Shown here: positions 1 to 10,192 of the stretch, piece after piece
Numbering within the stretch: the stretch's first letter is position 1
Layout: each line of letters starts with the position of its first letter
DNA from: Lepturacanthus savala
Lineage: Eukaryota > Chordata > Actinopteri > Scombriformes > Trichiuridae
NCBI GenBank assembly: GCA_030544235.1
Contig: CM060464.1
Coordinates: 33,871,602 to 33,935,601, forward strand
Reading direction: 5' to 3'
Length of the DNA stretch: 64,000 nucleotides
Made by a program: the position numbers and the translations under genes
Notes under the pieces: generated by a model
Database searches by the model: none
Seen by the model: only the letters and a program-made list of their open reading frames with translations
What the model was told of the DNA's origin: nothing

Positions 1-263
1 GAAAGCGCAGAGTGAACGAAATGAATGAAATGAATGTTTTTTTTTACTGAATGATCTGAACTGAACTAGTTCTTCAAAGTGAACGACAATTCCCATAACT
101 ACTGTGGAGTGGAGCTGAGAGTCAAAGGGAGAGAACAAGATGGCCGTTGTCTATGCTGGATGATGACGTCAGTCCTTCCAGAAGATTCCGAAACCGATAA
201 ATTTGATAATTCAACGATTTAGAGATTAAAAAGTAATTATTTTATTCATCATTATTTTACCCC

Positions 264-433
264 TGAAAGTCCTGAGTAGTTTAAATGTGTATTCATAGTT
301 TTTACTCCTTTTTTTCTTGATGTGATCCTGATATATTCTATATGTATTTGAAAGTCCTGAGTAGTTTAAATGTGTATTCATAGTTTTTACTCCTTTTTTT
401 CTTGATGTGATCCTGATATATTCTATATGTCTT
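264..433. repeat. 85-bp tandem duplication, two copies
   Basis: The stretch beginning 'tgaaagtcctgag' at 264 recurs at 349 almost unchanged, a period of 85 bp. The matching region in the right arm (about 11300-11400) has only one copy, so the duplication arose, or was lost, after the two arms separated. Confidence 0.9.
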
Positions 434-535
434 TGTTTTAATGTTTTTTTTTTTTTTTTTTATTTTCTTGAGTCTCCTGACCAATAAACTGTGATTTATT
501 TAGTTTTAACTTTAAATATATCATACAGATCCACA

Positions 536-1292
536 CTACTGCCAGTAGCAGGAGTCCTGAACTTGTCCACAGCATTTTCTCTCTATATCCGTGGGCATCT
601 CCTGGCAGTTTGTGCAGCCACACCATGGGGGTCGCCCTGCAGCTGGGGGGTCTGATGGAGGGGCACTGGATGTAAGTTGGAGCACGTCGAACATTAGACT
701 GAAGTCACGGTCAGACGGAGCTCCAGCAGTTCATGTGATTGTTCTCAGTTCAAGTGAGTGAATCCTGGCCTGTAAATAAAATAACAAACTCTAAAGAACA
801 GCCATATTGTGCTTGTATTTTATGTATACAGACCATTATAGGTGAGTTAACAAGTCACTGAAAACTCGATTAAGATAAAAACAGTACTTTGTCAGAGGCA
901 AGATACGTTTAAAAAGTAATACTATTTGATTTGTAATGCATTTTCATTGAAAACAATCTCAAAGCGCTACATTAAAGCATAAGCTATACATGAAAACAAT
1001 AAAAACTAACAAAATAAAATCAGTTATAATGGGCTATTTAAAATGGATAACAGAGAAGTAATGTGATAAATACCTGCTCATCAGCAATCCTTCGGGCTTG
1101 AAGATCTTGTACTCTTTTTATGTCTTCGTCTACAAGACCACTTGTCTGGTCTCCGCGTGCCCTTCCTCTTTCTCTTCTTCCTCTTCGGGCCCTTGGTGCT
1201 CCTCTTATATGTCGCTGGGGTTGTTCTCTGGATGTAGATGGCTCCGGAGTATAATCAGAATCAGAACCAACAAGGCTCTCGTCATGGAAGCT
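536..1292 (-). pseudogene. P2RX7-C-domain-like gene fragment, disrupted copy
   Basis: Two exons read on the minus strand. Exon A is 1292-1074 (219 nt, 73 codons, phase 0), with acceptor TTTAG and donor CAG|GTATTT. It encodes an acidic start, then an Arg/Gly-rich stretch, then a helix-like segment ending RIADEQ. Exon B starts at 770 after TTTACAG and runs to a TAG at 538-536. Exon B has one extra base near 750 and one missing base near 715 relative to the right-arm copy, so the original frame meets a TGA between them. After the second indel the frame is restored and reads WCGCTNCQEMPT followed by ERKCCG. That Cys-rich pattern is, from memory, typical of the P2X7 C-terminal cytoplasmic domain and of many P2RX7-like fish proteins. 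Usual relatives continue well beyond CCG; this one stops about ten codons later. The family call is fairly secure and the pseudogene call is secure for this copy. Confidence 0.65.
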
Positions 1293-1819
1293 CTAAATCA
1301 ATGAACAATTTATATAACACAGCTAAAAGTCAAACAAAACACACTTGTGATTCAGCTACATATTATAAACTTGATAAATTAGGATAACTTTAGCTATGAT
1401 GTAAAGTTCTGCACACTACTGTAAAGATATTTGGTCATAAACATCACAATGTAACATTAGCAGCGAGGTAGTGTATGAATTGGGGCTGTTCAGAAAAAAA
1501 AAACATAATGGTGATATACAACAAGGTGAACAGCTAACAGAGATTTGCTGTTTTTACTGGCATGAAATTTCTTACACCTATAAAATAAATAAATAAAAAC
1601 AATTGTGAATTGTCTAGTTTTTCTTTAACCTTACTTCTCATCATTACAAACAGTGATTTCAACAACAACATCATTACATACTCACAATATATTTTAACTT
1701 TTAACGTTAGTATAGGCATTTCAGGCACTAGAGTGCGTTTGACCACTGTTGTTGATACAGTTGTTCTTCCTTGCACCCATTGGTGTATGTGAAGCCTAAT
1801 ATTTGAGATTGAACGAGGC

Positions 1820-2668
1820 CTTCCCATGGCTTCTTGATGAAATTATTTAAATTTGTGTGGCCTTCTGTCGCCTTTGTGCTATTCCTGTAGTAACTCCTGT
1901 GGTGACCTTCATGCCAAAAGAATTTCACTTTGTTACTATAGATGTCTGGATTCTGGATGTCTGGAAAACGATGTCGGACTTTCCCAGGTGAATTTCTAAT
2001 CCAAAACTATACCATTGTACATAAAATTAAAGGTAAATACGATTTTCTGTAAAAATATTTCACTGATTCAGGCATACATCGCTTTTCAACTTATTGTTCT
2101 CTTCCGACCGAGAGAATGCTTATGGAGCGATAAAAACTTTAAAACCACATGAAAACAATAGCTTTCCCAGGTGAATTTCTAATCCAAAAGTATACCATTT
2201 CACATAAAGTATGAGGTAAACAAGATTTTCTGTAAAAATATTGTACTGATTTAGGCCTACATGGCTTTTTATCTTTTTGTGCTCTTCAGACCGAGAGAAA
2301 GCTTCTGGAGCCATAGAAAGTTTAAAACATGAACCACATGAAAACAATAGCTTTCCCAGGTGAATTCCTAATCCAAAACTATACCATTGTACACAAAATA
2401 AAAGGTAAACAAGATTTTCTGTAAAAATATTTCATTGATTTAGGCCTACAAGGCTTTTCATCTGATTGTGCTCTTCCGACCGAGAGAATGCTTATGGAGC
2501 AATAAAAGCTTTAAAACATGAACCACATGAAAACAATAGCTTTTCCATACCATTGTACATAAAGTAAAAGGTAAACAAGATTTTCTCTAAAAATATTTAA
2601 CTGATTTAGGCCTACAAGGCTTTTCATCTCATTGTTCTCTTCCAAACGAGAGAAAGCTTATGGAGCAC
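1820..2668 (-). repeat. Dispersed element with about four old 189-bp satellite monomers (copy 1)
   Basis: Bases 1820-1977 are a unique flank beginning 'cttcccatggcttcttgatg'. They are followed by about four monomers of the 189-bp satellite in minus orientation, with 'cccaggtgaatt' landmarks near 1984, 2168 and 2358. The fourth unit lacks the segment around that landmark. The monomers are more diverged from each other than those of the main array. The same flank plus monomers recurs in the same orientation at 19739-20740. The cluster ends near 2668 where 'gagcactgtacattg' departs from the monomer. Confidence 0.85.
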
Positions 2669-3418
2669 TGTACATTGCAGCTACACCACAAGTATAACTA
2701 TAAGAAACGACTGGATATTTTTTTTAACTTTTTTTTTTTACGTTGATGCCCTTCAACTAAAAGAGTTTACAAAGAATGTGGTATAAACCATTCCATAGAC
2801 ATCTGGCATGGGTCGAAGAACTTGAGCAAAAAACTTATATTGGTATGTTCTGGACTCTCCTTACAAATGGTACATTAGCTACATTATAATAATATCCTAT
2901 ATTATTTAGGATGTTTGAATACAGTAAATTCATTCTAATAGAATAGAATGTTAATAATGTTAGAATTAATTTATTGATATATTGTCAGCCATTAATGCAA
3001 TATGTAATCTCCAGCAGCTGGGCCGTTACCATGGTGACTAACTTCTCTGCTACATTTGAATTCATGACTATCCGACTAAATCTGGGGAGGCAGAAAGGCT
3101 ACCTCTGGTCGGACCACATGCCAAACAAATGGTCATAAATCGAAAACCGTAAAAGATGGTGACAAAATGATCAGATTTTCTGAGAGCAGGCTTTCCCCGG
3201 TCGTACTGATATAATTTTTAATTCTGTGTAGAATTCACAGCTTGGTTAGTGGTATTTTTTCGATCACGACGACAGTCGTACCTACGTTTTGATATAACAA
3301 TTATTGATGTGCAGTGAGTGCAGCAGTTACTACAGCAATTTACAAATTTATTTTTTTGGGCCATTTTCTCTCCCTCTACACTAACAATGACATCACCCAC
3401 TCTATCTTCCTGAGACTC
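2669..3418. other. No recognised feature
   Basis: AT-rich sequence with poly-T near 2709-2740. The only open frame of note is 60 codons (minus strand, 3400-3218), with no recognisable domain and no supporting context. I see no gene here. Confidence 0.6.
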
Positions 3419-3610
3419 TTAAAGCAAGAGTAACGAGATCGTTGGTTTTAAAAATGTAAGCAATAGAAAGTACAGATTCTTGTGTGAAAATGTAATGAGT
3501 AGAAGCCAGAAGTAGGCAGAAAAAATTGTAATGGAGTAAAGGATAGATACCTAAAAAGTGTACTTAAGTACAGTAACAAAGTATTTGTACTTCGTTACTT
3601 GACACCTCTG
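3419..3610 (+). mobile_element. 192-bp hAT-like non-autonomous end, copy 1
   Basis: The stretch starts 'ttaaagcaagagtaacgaga' and ends 'gacacctctg', and is nearly identical to 8908-9099 in the same orientation and at the same length. The end, read on the other strand, starts CAGAGGTG. That, with the 'taagtacagtaac' and 'gtatttgtact' sub-terminal words, is familiar from abundant fish hAT-type MITEs. No matching opposite terminus was found in the window, so this is a fragment or a one-ended copy. Confidence 0.6.
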
Positions 3611-3627
3611 GTTTAGATGTATTCAAC

Positions 3628-3771
3628 ACAGTTATGTTGAGTTAATTTAACAGAGTTATGGTGGAATTATTAAATAAAGCCATGTTGTATTTATTACACA
3701 AAGTCATATTTGATTTAGTGAACAAAGTTATGTTAGACTTATTGAAGAAAGTTATATTGAAATCAATGAAC
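3628..3771. repeat. Degenerate 24-bp tandem repeat, six copies
   Basis: Six consecutive 24-bp units begin at 3628, 3652, 3676, 3700, 3724 and 3748. Most share the core 'aaagttatgtt' or a one- to three-base variant and end in 'aac', 'aat' or 'aag'. The units differ at many positions, so the array is old. It sits directly left of the hAT element's target site. Confidence 0.75.
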
Positions 3772-4919
3772 TAATGAGCTACTATCAGGCGCGCAGATAG
3801 GTTTGAGAAACTGGGGGGGACGAAGTCACGAAGCTGCCCCCCCCCCCCCATCACCACATCCCCACATCCCCACATCCACGCACAGGCTGCCTGCCTAACA
3901 CCCACTGTCACACTATAGTGCTCCTAAGTGCTGTCCAAAAAATCCCCACCATAGAACACAAAACATTACAGTAGCAGCCTTTTAAGAATGAATACATGAA
4001 CATGGGTCAGCGGTAAGAATTCCTTGCGAGTAGTCACATGAAATGGAATAATGCAAACACCATGGACCCCTTTCAACTGACTGATAATGAAACCATCGGT
4101 CCTGCTAGCCTACAAGGCTGTAGATAATTTTGTCAAAATCGCGCAGAAGTGGTGAATTGTACACTTAAGACACACGGCCATCGCTTTAAGTGTTTGTTTT
4201 AAGTTTGTGAGTTTTTAGAAGAATATAGATACGAAAATGCCCGTCTACTGTATTAGCACAATAAAAATACAATTTAGCGCAGATGAGCAGAACCTTCTTC
4301 AGGGAATGCTTCAAAACAACCAAATGAGCTCAAGTCAATGTGTCGCAGCAGTGGGTAAAATGAATAACCAAACGTCCTACCTTAAAACGTTGTCTTGATA
4401 CCATGACTTCTTGCGATTATTCCATTTTGATCCACAGGACACAACTGCACTGCTAGCGAGCCATGTTGACTAAGCTACCATTCCATTGCTACTTCACATC
4501 TGGATCCTGTGTAGGCAAACCGTGTGCCCAGACATCACCGAAGCTCCGTCGAACCCAAAACCAGCATACACGGATATGCTAATTATATTATTTCAACCAA
4601 TATTATATCAAATCCTACTATCACACACGTACTGGAAACACAACTGGTTTGTTTACAGTGCAGATCTCGCGGGAGTAAACATCCCTGGGGCTAATTCTAC
4701 GGGGTGCCTTAGGGGACATTACGGTTGCATCTTCTCACAGTAACGCAGCAAGTTTAACGCATTTCATTACCACTAAATGGTCAGTAGATGGCGCCTTAGC
4801 TTCGCAAAAAACATGCAAACGATGCAAATCATTAACAGTATCCAGTAACAGTATAGGCCTATTTAGACCAGCACAGCAGCCCCTGTAATACAAAATATCC
4901 AGAGACTCATGGTAATATA

Positions 4920-5184
4920 CAGGTGCTGCCCATATTAATTAGAATATCATGTAGAAGTTGTTTTATTTCCACAATTTCATCAAGACTGTTACATTTTCTG
5001 AGATATCAAAAGTTGAGGGTTTTTTTTTTTTTGAAGACCAAGATGTGCAAAAAAATAAATAATGAATTGTGGGAACAGTTTAAGATGTAGCTCATGTATT
5101 AATAATGAACATTTAACATTATTGATGAAATTGTGGAAATAAAACAACTTTTACATGATATTCTAATTATGTGGGCTACACCTG
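4920..5184. mobile_element. Tc1/mariner-type MITE, 265 bp, palindromic
   Basis: The two ends are near-perfect inverted repeats of about 65 bp, starting CAGGTG and containing 'tagaatatcatgta' and 'ttgttttatttccacaattt' on opposite strands. The element is flanked by TA at 4918-4919 and 5185-5186, the target duplication of Tc1/mariner elements. The short centre includes a T-run near 5019-5032 and has no coding capacity. It lies inside the hAT element and so inserted later. Confidence 0.85.
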
Positions 5185-6078
5185 TAGTTCAAAGAGATGA
5201 CAAACTGTCAATTCAATGGGCTCATTTGACAACATTATGTTAAGTAATTTGAGAATTTGACCTAAAATACTTGGTTTGCCTTTTTTTTCTTTGTATGTTT
5301 TCCTGTATGAAGTGTACCATTGTAATATCATCCTAAAGCCATTTTCAACCAAGCTAGTGTTAAAAGTTACTCTACTAAATAGCTGAAATTTGGTGATTTC
5401 AAAGGATTTTCATATCAGCTTTTTTTTTCTTTTTAAACATTCTAGCCCCTGTACCTCATTGACAGTACATCACAAAAGTCTCCTCAAAAGTCAGTCTCTT
5501 CCAGTAGATTCCACAGAGCTTTCAAGTCATACCAGCCACTTTAGTGTGCAGACACAGTAACCATTTAAGTAAATAAAGAGGTTAATAAAGTTTATTAATG
5601 CTGATACTAATGCAAATCACCCAGCCAGCACACCATATGCCGTTTACAAAGCTGTTTTATTTAAAAACAAAAACAAACAAACCTGACTTTCAATAAATGG
5701 AGTGGAGTGAATTATATGAAGGATCCAAAAACCTCCCTCCTCCGATCCTTGCCCTGAATAAACGTCTGGGCAATGTCTCTCCTATTGAGATTTTCCAGCC
5801 TTTCTTGGTGGATATGGCACACTGCCATTCCATTCAGCCTTCTTTGGGTCATGTGGCGTGGCGAGGAAAGTCAGATTAACAAAAACGCCAAACGGCATTA
5901 CGTTATTAATGTCCAACGAGGTATTTAAATGTAGGCAACAGGCTACGCGGAGATAGAAGGCGAACGTTTGTCTCTTGCCTCGTACGATTTTACTTTCACG
6001 AGAGGACATTACTTCGAGACTCTCAGAAATGCAATGTGGTATGATTAAGTATATATTTATAAAGTACAATTTACTTAC

Positions 6079-6141
6079 AGAAGTGACTTTTTGAAAAAAC
6101 GACGCAATAGTCTTTTGCTTTTTTGTTGGCCGTCTCATCAT
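6079..6141 (-). pseudogene. hAT transposase first exon (N-terminal remnant)
   Basis: A 21-codon exon on the minus strand starts with two ATGs at 6141-6136 and ends in a strong donor (CT|GTAAGT, boundary 6079/6078). It encodes a Lys/Arg-rich leader followed by TIASFFQK. Basic leaders with an I-x-S-F-F motif are common at the start of hAT transposases that carry a TTF-type zinc finger. The exon sits just inside the right terminus, as expected for the 5' end of a transposase gene. I found no downstream zinc finger, RNase-H-like core or dimerisation domain before the left end, so the rest is deleted or unrecognisable. The ATG pair and donor are seen directly; the family is an inference. Confidence 0.5.
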
Positions 6142-6506
6142 GCCATGCCGTGCTGCTGAACGTGCAGCTAGCTGTCCAAGTGATCAGTTGGTAACCGTGG
6201 CAACCAAAGTCGACGACGACTCCACACTCGTTGCTGCACAGTCTAAACGAATCACTTGCTTGATGCGTGTTGTTACACACAACCCGCATCAGCACACACA
6301 CCTCAGTAAACCAAATATTATGTTAATTCATATTTTGGTTTCCTCGTGATGCTTGAATCAGAAGATTTCAAGACGATAAAGTTAAAAAAAAAATAAAAAT
6401 AAAAAATAAGCTACATAAAAGTAGGTGGGACGGATCTACGGTCATTCAAAAGTGGGTGTGTCATGACACACCTGACACACCCACTATCTGCGCCCCTGGC
6501 TACTAT

Positions 6507-7188
6507 ATATATATATATTCAAATAAATGACACAAAATTGAATTCCTTAAACTCGCATTTATTTATAACAATCAAGTATGCAATTGTGTAACAATACAAG
6601 CCAAATGTGGTGGTCATCACCATCTAGAAAAATACATAGCATGTGTAACCAATGTAAACTGTTGCTTTTTTATTAAAGCAACATTCCGTTCCTTCAAAGT
6701 GCAAATGCTTCTTAAAGTTACATTTAAAAAAAAAATTCACTTTCAAAATTTCAATCAGAAAACATTTGGCTTTCAGATGACCAATACAAACAAAAATGTC
6801 AAAGTAACTGCCTGAGGTGATCCTAGGGTTACTGTACTTTTCAAAAAAGCAAAATAAATGGACCATTTTGCCAAGTCACAAAAACCCAAAACAGGCTGAA
6901 GAGTGTGGAGACTATAGTAGAGGAACGTTTTAAGTTATCTGTCTCTGGTTTGTCCTTTTGACTTTCAGTATGGCAGCTTTCAGTATGGCAGTACTAATAC
7001 AAAGAAAATTGTCGACTCTTGAAGTTGCATTTGGCTGCTTTACGATTACTAAAATCTAGATGGCTAAAACAGCCCCCATACAAAAGTCAAATCAAAATGT
7101 TACCATGGTAAATGCCATCATGGCTGACTATGCATTTTGCTACCAGTCTATCTTCACTAGATGTAGCTGTTTCAGGGATTTAAATTTC
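6507..7188. other. No recognised feature
   Basis: Begins with a short (TA)n run, part of which is the hAT target site, followed by AT-rich sequence with a few 60-80-codon frames without recognisable motifs. I see nothing I can name. Confidence 0.6.
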
Positions 7189-7600
7189 TCATAGTTGTAA
7201 ATAGCTATGCATGTGGAGTCCACAGTCTTGGCCGGGCTGTGGATTGCCCCACCTTCGTCTGTGGCTATTTCCCATGTGACCTGGTCGGTCACATGTTATG
7301 AAAGAAAAGACGGGACAGATCTTATTTATTGGCACCCAGTTTTGAGGAAAAAAAGAAGAAGAAACGTATGACACATCTTTTCCCACATGAAATGAATGAG
7401 AAGTTGTGAAACCTGACACATTTTCAGTAAAAGGCCCTATAGAAATTAGAAATAGTAGACTTGTAGTAGATACTGGTAGACTCAAAAGAATCCCTCCAAC
7501 CCCCACAACTCTTACTGTTTCTTTGGATTTTTTCAACTTTATGGATTTTGTTGGTTTTAAATTCGAAAGTGAAGCTCCTGTATCCACAAGACATAAGGTC
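7189..7600 (-). pseudogene. Retroviral protease remnant
   Basis: A minus-strand frame from 7587 begins VDTGAS, the aspartic-protease active-site triad context with the catalytic Asp codon at 7584-7582. It is followed by a Lys-rich segment ending VRVVGVGG, which fits the region after the active site in retroviral proteases. Just upstream the reading continues in a different frame, so there is a frameshift at the protease entry. The frame stays open to 7189, but its last third shows no clear protease or reverse transcriptase motif. It belongs with the gag remnant at 7801-8484. Other aspartic proteases (Ty3/gypsy) remain possible, though the gag context favours an endogenous retrovirus. Confidence 0.6.
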
Positions 7601-7800
7601 TCTATTTACCTCGATCATGAAATTAGGTTCTTCATTTGTTGTTGCCAATTTAATTAGTGGAGCTTGGATAACATTTCCTTCTGTTTTAATTTGGTCACTG
7701 TCCTGACAGCTCTATGAGTTGTGCGGTGGGGGATGCTGGTATTCCTCCTGAGTTCTCCCTAATGCTGCCATAGGCAGGGTATATTTGTTTTGTTGTGCTC

Positions 7801-8484
7801 TATGTGGACAGTCCCCTACCCAGTGATCTGGCTCACCACAAAAGAAGAAGGATCACATTCTGATTTGATTGATTGTCATGTATTTCTGTCCCTCCTTCCT
7901 CTGTTGTTGGTTCCCCTGCCTCTGCAACCTCTCGGAGCTCCGCCTGTATAGTGAGAAACTTGAACATACATTAGCATTTCTTGCATTTTATAATATATTT
8001 GTTCTGTATTATCCCAATGATGCTGAGCTAGCTCTACTAGTTTATTCATAGGTTTTCCTGAGGACCCAACTGTCATTTGCACTTTCAATTAAATTTTTGG
8101 TTGAAGGCTACTCACAAAGTTATATGCTGGATCACATTCCGCTGAACAGCTAAAGCTATCACATTGTAGAATGTCTGTGCTTCTTCGTAGGGTTACTGGG
8201 AATTTCACATATCTCCAAATGTGAAGGTCACCAGACATTGATTCATGCGTCACATCAAAGCCAACTGAATTCCTTTGATGTTCCCCACCTTCCCTTTTGT
8301 TGACATCCAAATGTCTTTGTTTTCCTTGTGATTGCTTTGATCTCATGACATAGAAGCTATAGACCCACCACCATTCAGGGTTGACTTTCTGTAACAGACT
8401 TGGTCTGTGACAGTATAGATCACTGAGAATAAATTTCCCACCATACAGCAAACTTGTACAAGACTCTGGAATTTTCTTCAACAA
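7801..8484 (-). pseudogene. Retroviral gag remnant with broken zinc knuckle
   Basis: Minus-strand reading continues in one frame from about 8484 to 7876, interrupted by a TAA at 8091-8089. The middle has a hydrophilic helix-like stretch containing LVELAQHHWDN, then an Arg/Gly-rich linker. Next comes a CCHC-like nucleocapsid knuckle, CGEPDHWVGDC at 7840-7808, whose first cysteine is replaced and which has a TGA shortly before it. The gag, knuckle, protease order (8484 to 7189) is that of a retrovirus read on the minus strand. No LTR was found around it, so it is a fragment without ends. Capsid identity is inferred from position only. Confidence 0.55.
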
Positions 8485-8907
8485 ACATCACAAAAAAAAC
8501 CAAAAACTGTAACTAAGCCGATTGCGCAGTATGACATTTTTCGGGGTACTTGTATAGATGCTAGATTTCAGTGCTTCTCTGACTTCAAACTTCCGATTTA
8601 CAAGGACAACTGAATGCACCTTGTTGCAAAAACACTGCGACGATCACTTTCTCCTTTATTTAACCTGTTTGTCGACTTACGTAGGGACAGTGTGGGAGAG
8701 GGGGACAGATCGGTGTCACTGTAAATGTGTCCTCTGTGCTATCTGCGCCCATGCAGACATAAAAAAGTTTTTTTATGTTTGTATAATATTTATTTTTGAA
8801 GGCGCATTTGTAACCCATAGATAGACCCACGCTCTGGTTCTTCCGGCCGGCATCCGACACAGTGCAACAGTTTTCACCCGTTTTATAAAAGTTAGCGGTT
8901 CACCAAG
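8485..8907. other. No recognised feature
   Basis: Sequence between the gag remnant and the second 192-bp repeat. A purine-rich patch lies at about 8684-8706. It may be retroviral leader or flank, but I cannot support either. Confidence 0.5.
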
Positions 8908-9099
8908 TTAAAGCAAGAGTAACGAGACCGTTGGTTTTAAAAATGTAAGCAATAGAAAGTACAGACACTTGTGTGAAAATGTAATGACTAGAAGTCAGAA
9001 GTAGGCAGAAAAAATAGTAATGGAGTAAAGTATAGATACCTAAAAAGTGTGCTTAAGTACAGTAACAAAGTATTTGTACTTTATTACTTGACACCTCTG
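8908..9099 (+). mobile_element. 192-bp hAT-like non-autonomous end, copy 2
   Basis: Same length and orientation as 3419-3610, with a few substitutions (for example 'gaccg' for 'gatcg' near the start and 'ttatt' for 'tcgtt' near the end). It ends 'gacacctctg'. No target duplication or opposite end is evident. Confidence 0.6.
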
Positions 9100-9640
9100 A
9101 TGATACCCCAGTTTTTAAGCTGGAAGTGCTCAGTTCTGATGTTATGTTGTGTGTAGCTCCGAGTTCCGACGTCCAATAAAGCATCATCTCGACCCATGTG
9201 TGGTCCTAGAGGAGCAGGTTCTTTTGCCTGTGCCTGCCGCGTGAACCTGATTCAAATGGCTGAATGATTAACTCAAAGAGTAAGTGATGATTTATCTATT
9301 GAGCCAAAGAAGGAAACAAAAAATCAGCATTTTTTTTCTTTTAAGAACCAAAAGGTATAAATATCCAACGCCTGTTGCCTTTCCAAATAGACCCCCTATG
9401 GAAATGTTACCATCATCACCGCCATGTACTGCTAGTGTCTCTCTGTTTCTGGCAGTTTTGCAGGCCTGAATACCTACCTCTTGAGTGCTACCTCAGTTTG
9501 GATGTTGAATTCCAAAAAAGTTTGAGAAAGAACATGCTCCTCGAGTTGCTTTGTCTTTGATAGTAATGGGATTATGATGATGCTGTGTCTTAGGCCACGT
9601 GTATAATCTGTTTCAAATTAAGCTTCCAATCTATATATTG
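9100..9640. other. No recognised feature
   Basis: Contains an isolated AATAAA at 9175-9180 and two overlapping 61-codon frames without domains. No splice-supported gene is visible. Confidence 0.55.
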
Positions 9641-9832
9641 GCACCGACTAATTTATTTTATGTATTTTTTTTATGTTACTTTATACTTTAAGTAGATTTA
9701 TGAGCACATACTTTTTCAGTTTACTTGAGTAAAGACATCAAGTTGATACGTAAACTTTTACCAGAGTGTTTTTAAACTGCAGTATCTATACTTTTACTTA
9801 AGTAACAAATGTGTGTACTTTTGACACCACTG
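9641..9832 (-). mobile_element. hAT-like MITE fragment
   Basis: Read on the minus strand from 9832 the sequence starts CAGTGGTGTC and continues through 'cttaagtaaaagtatagata'. This is a very common terminus of fish hAT-type non-autonomous elements (recognition from memory). The inner limit near 9641 is approximate, and no second terminus is seen. Confidence 0.5.
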
Positions 9833-9881
9833 ATATAAACCCAGTTTTGTGCAACCGGTTCCCAAAACTCAGTTAAAGGAA

Positions 9882-9906
9882 GGGTAGGGTTAGGGTTAGG
9901 GTTAAA
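9882..9906 (+). repeat. Short interstitial telomere-like repeat
   Basis: About three and a half units of the TTAGGG type ('gggttagggttaggg') in plus orientation. Too short to imply a chromosome end or fusion. Confidence 0.7.
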
Positions 9907-10192
9907 CTTGCTTCAAGCAGGCAGCATTTAAAAAAAAACACCTCACAAGACCAACCCCCTGTCTCCAGACTCCCCCGTGAAGCCACGTCCCCAGAGAACA
10001 GGAGCGTGCACCACTTGTTCTCGAAGGTTAGCGAATGCAACGCTACTACATTCCGCTACGTTTTTTCGTATGGCTCATTCACAGGTAAAAAAATTCCTCA
10101 CAACATCATAATTAACCTAAAAGACGAACATTATGGCTATTTAAAGTTATATTTATTAATATATTAGATTAGAGGTTTGACTTTTCAGTTTT
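9907..10192. other. No recognised feature
   Basis: Includes an A-run near 9931-9939 and a slightly CpG-richer patch at about 10020-10070. It lies just outside the right arm of the inverted repeat. Confidence 0.5.

Larger units (their letters stand above)
1..1597 (-). repeat. Left arm of a 1.45-1.6-kb inverted repeat
   Basis: This stretch is the reverse complement of 10193-11636, with scattered substitutions and indels. Position 1 pairs with about 11636, so the arm may continue left of the window. The inner end is near 1597, where the text around 'cacctataaaa' stops matching. It contains the two exons of a P2RX7-C-like gene fragment on the minus strand. It differs from the right arm by an 85-bp tandem duplication at 264-433 and by an indel region at about 1440-1500. 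It could be one half of a large inverted duplication, or simply one of two independently placed copies of a dispersed unit. Confidence 0.85.
3786..6498 (-). mobile_element. hAT-superfamily DNA transposon, degraded or non-autonomous
   Basis: The left end reads CAGGCGCGCAGATAG and the right end, on the opposite strand, CAGGGGCGCAGATAG: 15-bp terminal inverted repeats with one mismatch. Both ends are flanked by the 8-bp duplication GCTACTAT (3778-3785 and 6499-6506). Eight-base target duplications and CAGGGGCG-type termini are hallmarks of hAT elements. The only transposase trace seen is a short N-terminal exon at 6141-6079 just inside the right end, so the copy is unlikely to be autonomous. A Tc1/mariner-type MITE is nested at 4920-5184. 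A poly-C run (about 3838-3849) lies close to the left end. The intact target duplication argues for a fairly recent insertion. Confidence 0.85.

Noticed and set aside
438..626. 62-codon minus-strand frame with a hydrophobic segment (and its counterpart at 11106-11288) as a small membrane protein
   Set aside because: It overlaps the P2RX7-C-like exon in another frame, and ends in an A-tract-encoded Lys run; the exon frame has splice sites and family motifs.
1098..1304. 68-codon Ser-rich frame (and counterpart at 10428-10634)
   Set aside because: It is the antisense of the Arg/Gly-rich exon A.
4486..4743. 85-codon plus-strand frame inside the hAT element
   Set aside because: No domain, no splice support, and it lies in transposon sequence without similarity I can recognise.
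9882..9906. Telomere or chromosome end
   Set aside because: Only a few TTAGGG units, flanked on both sides by ordinary interspersed repeats.
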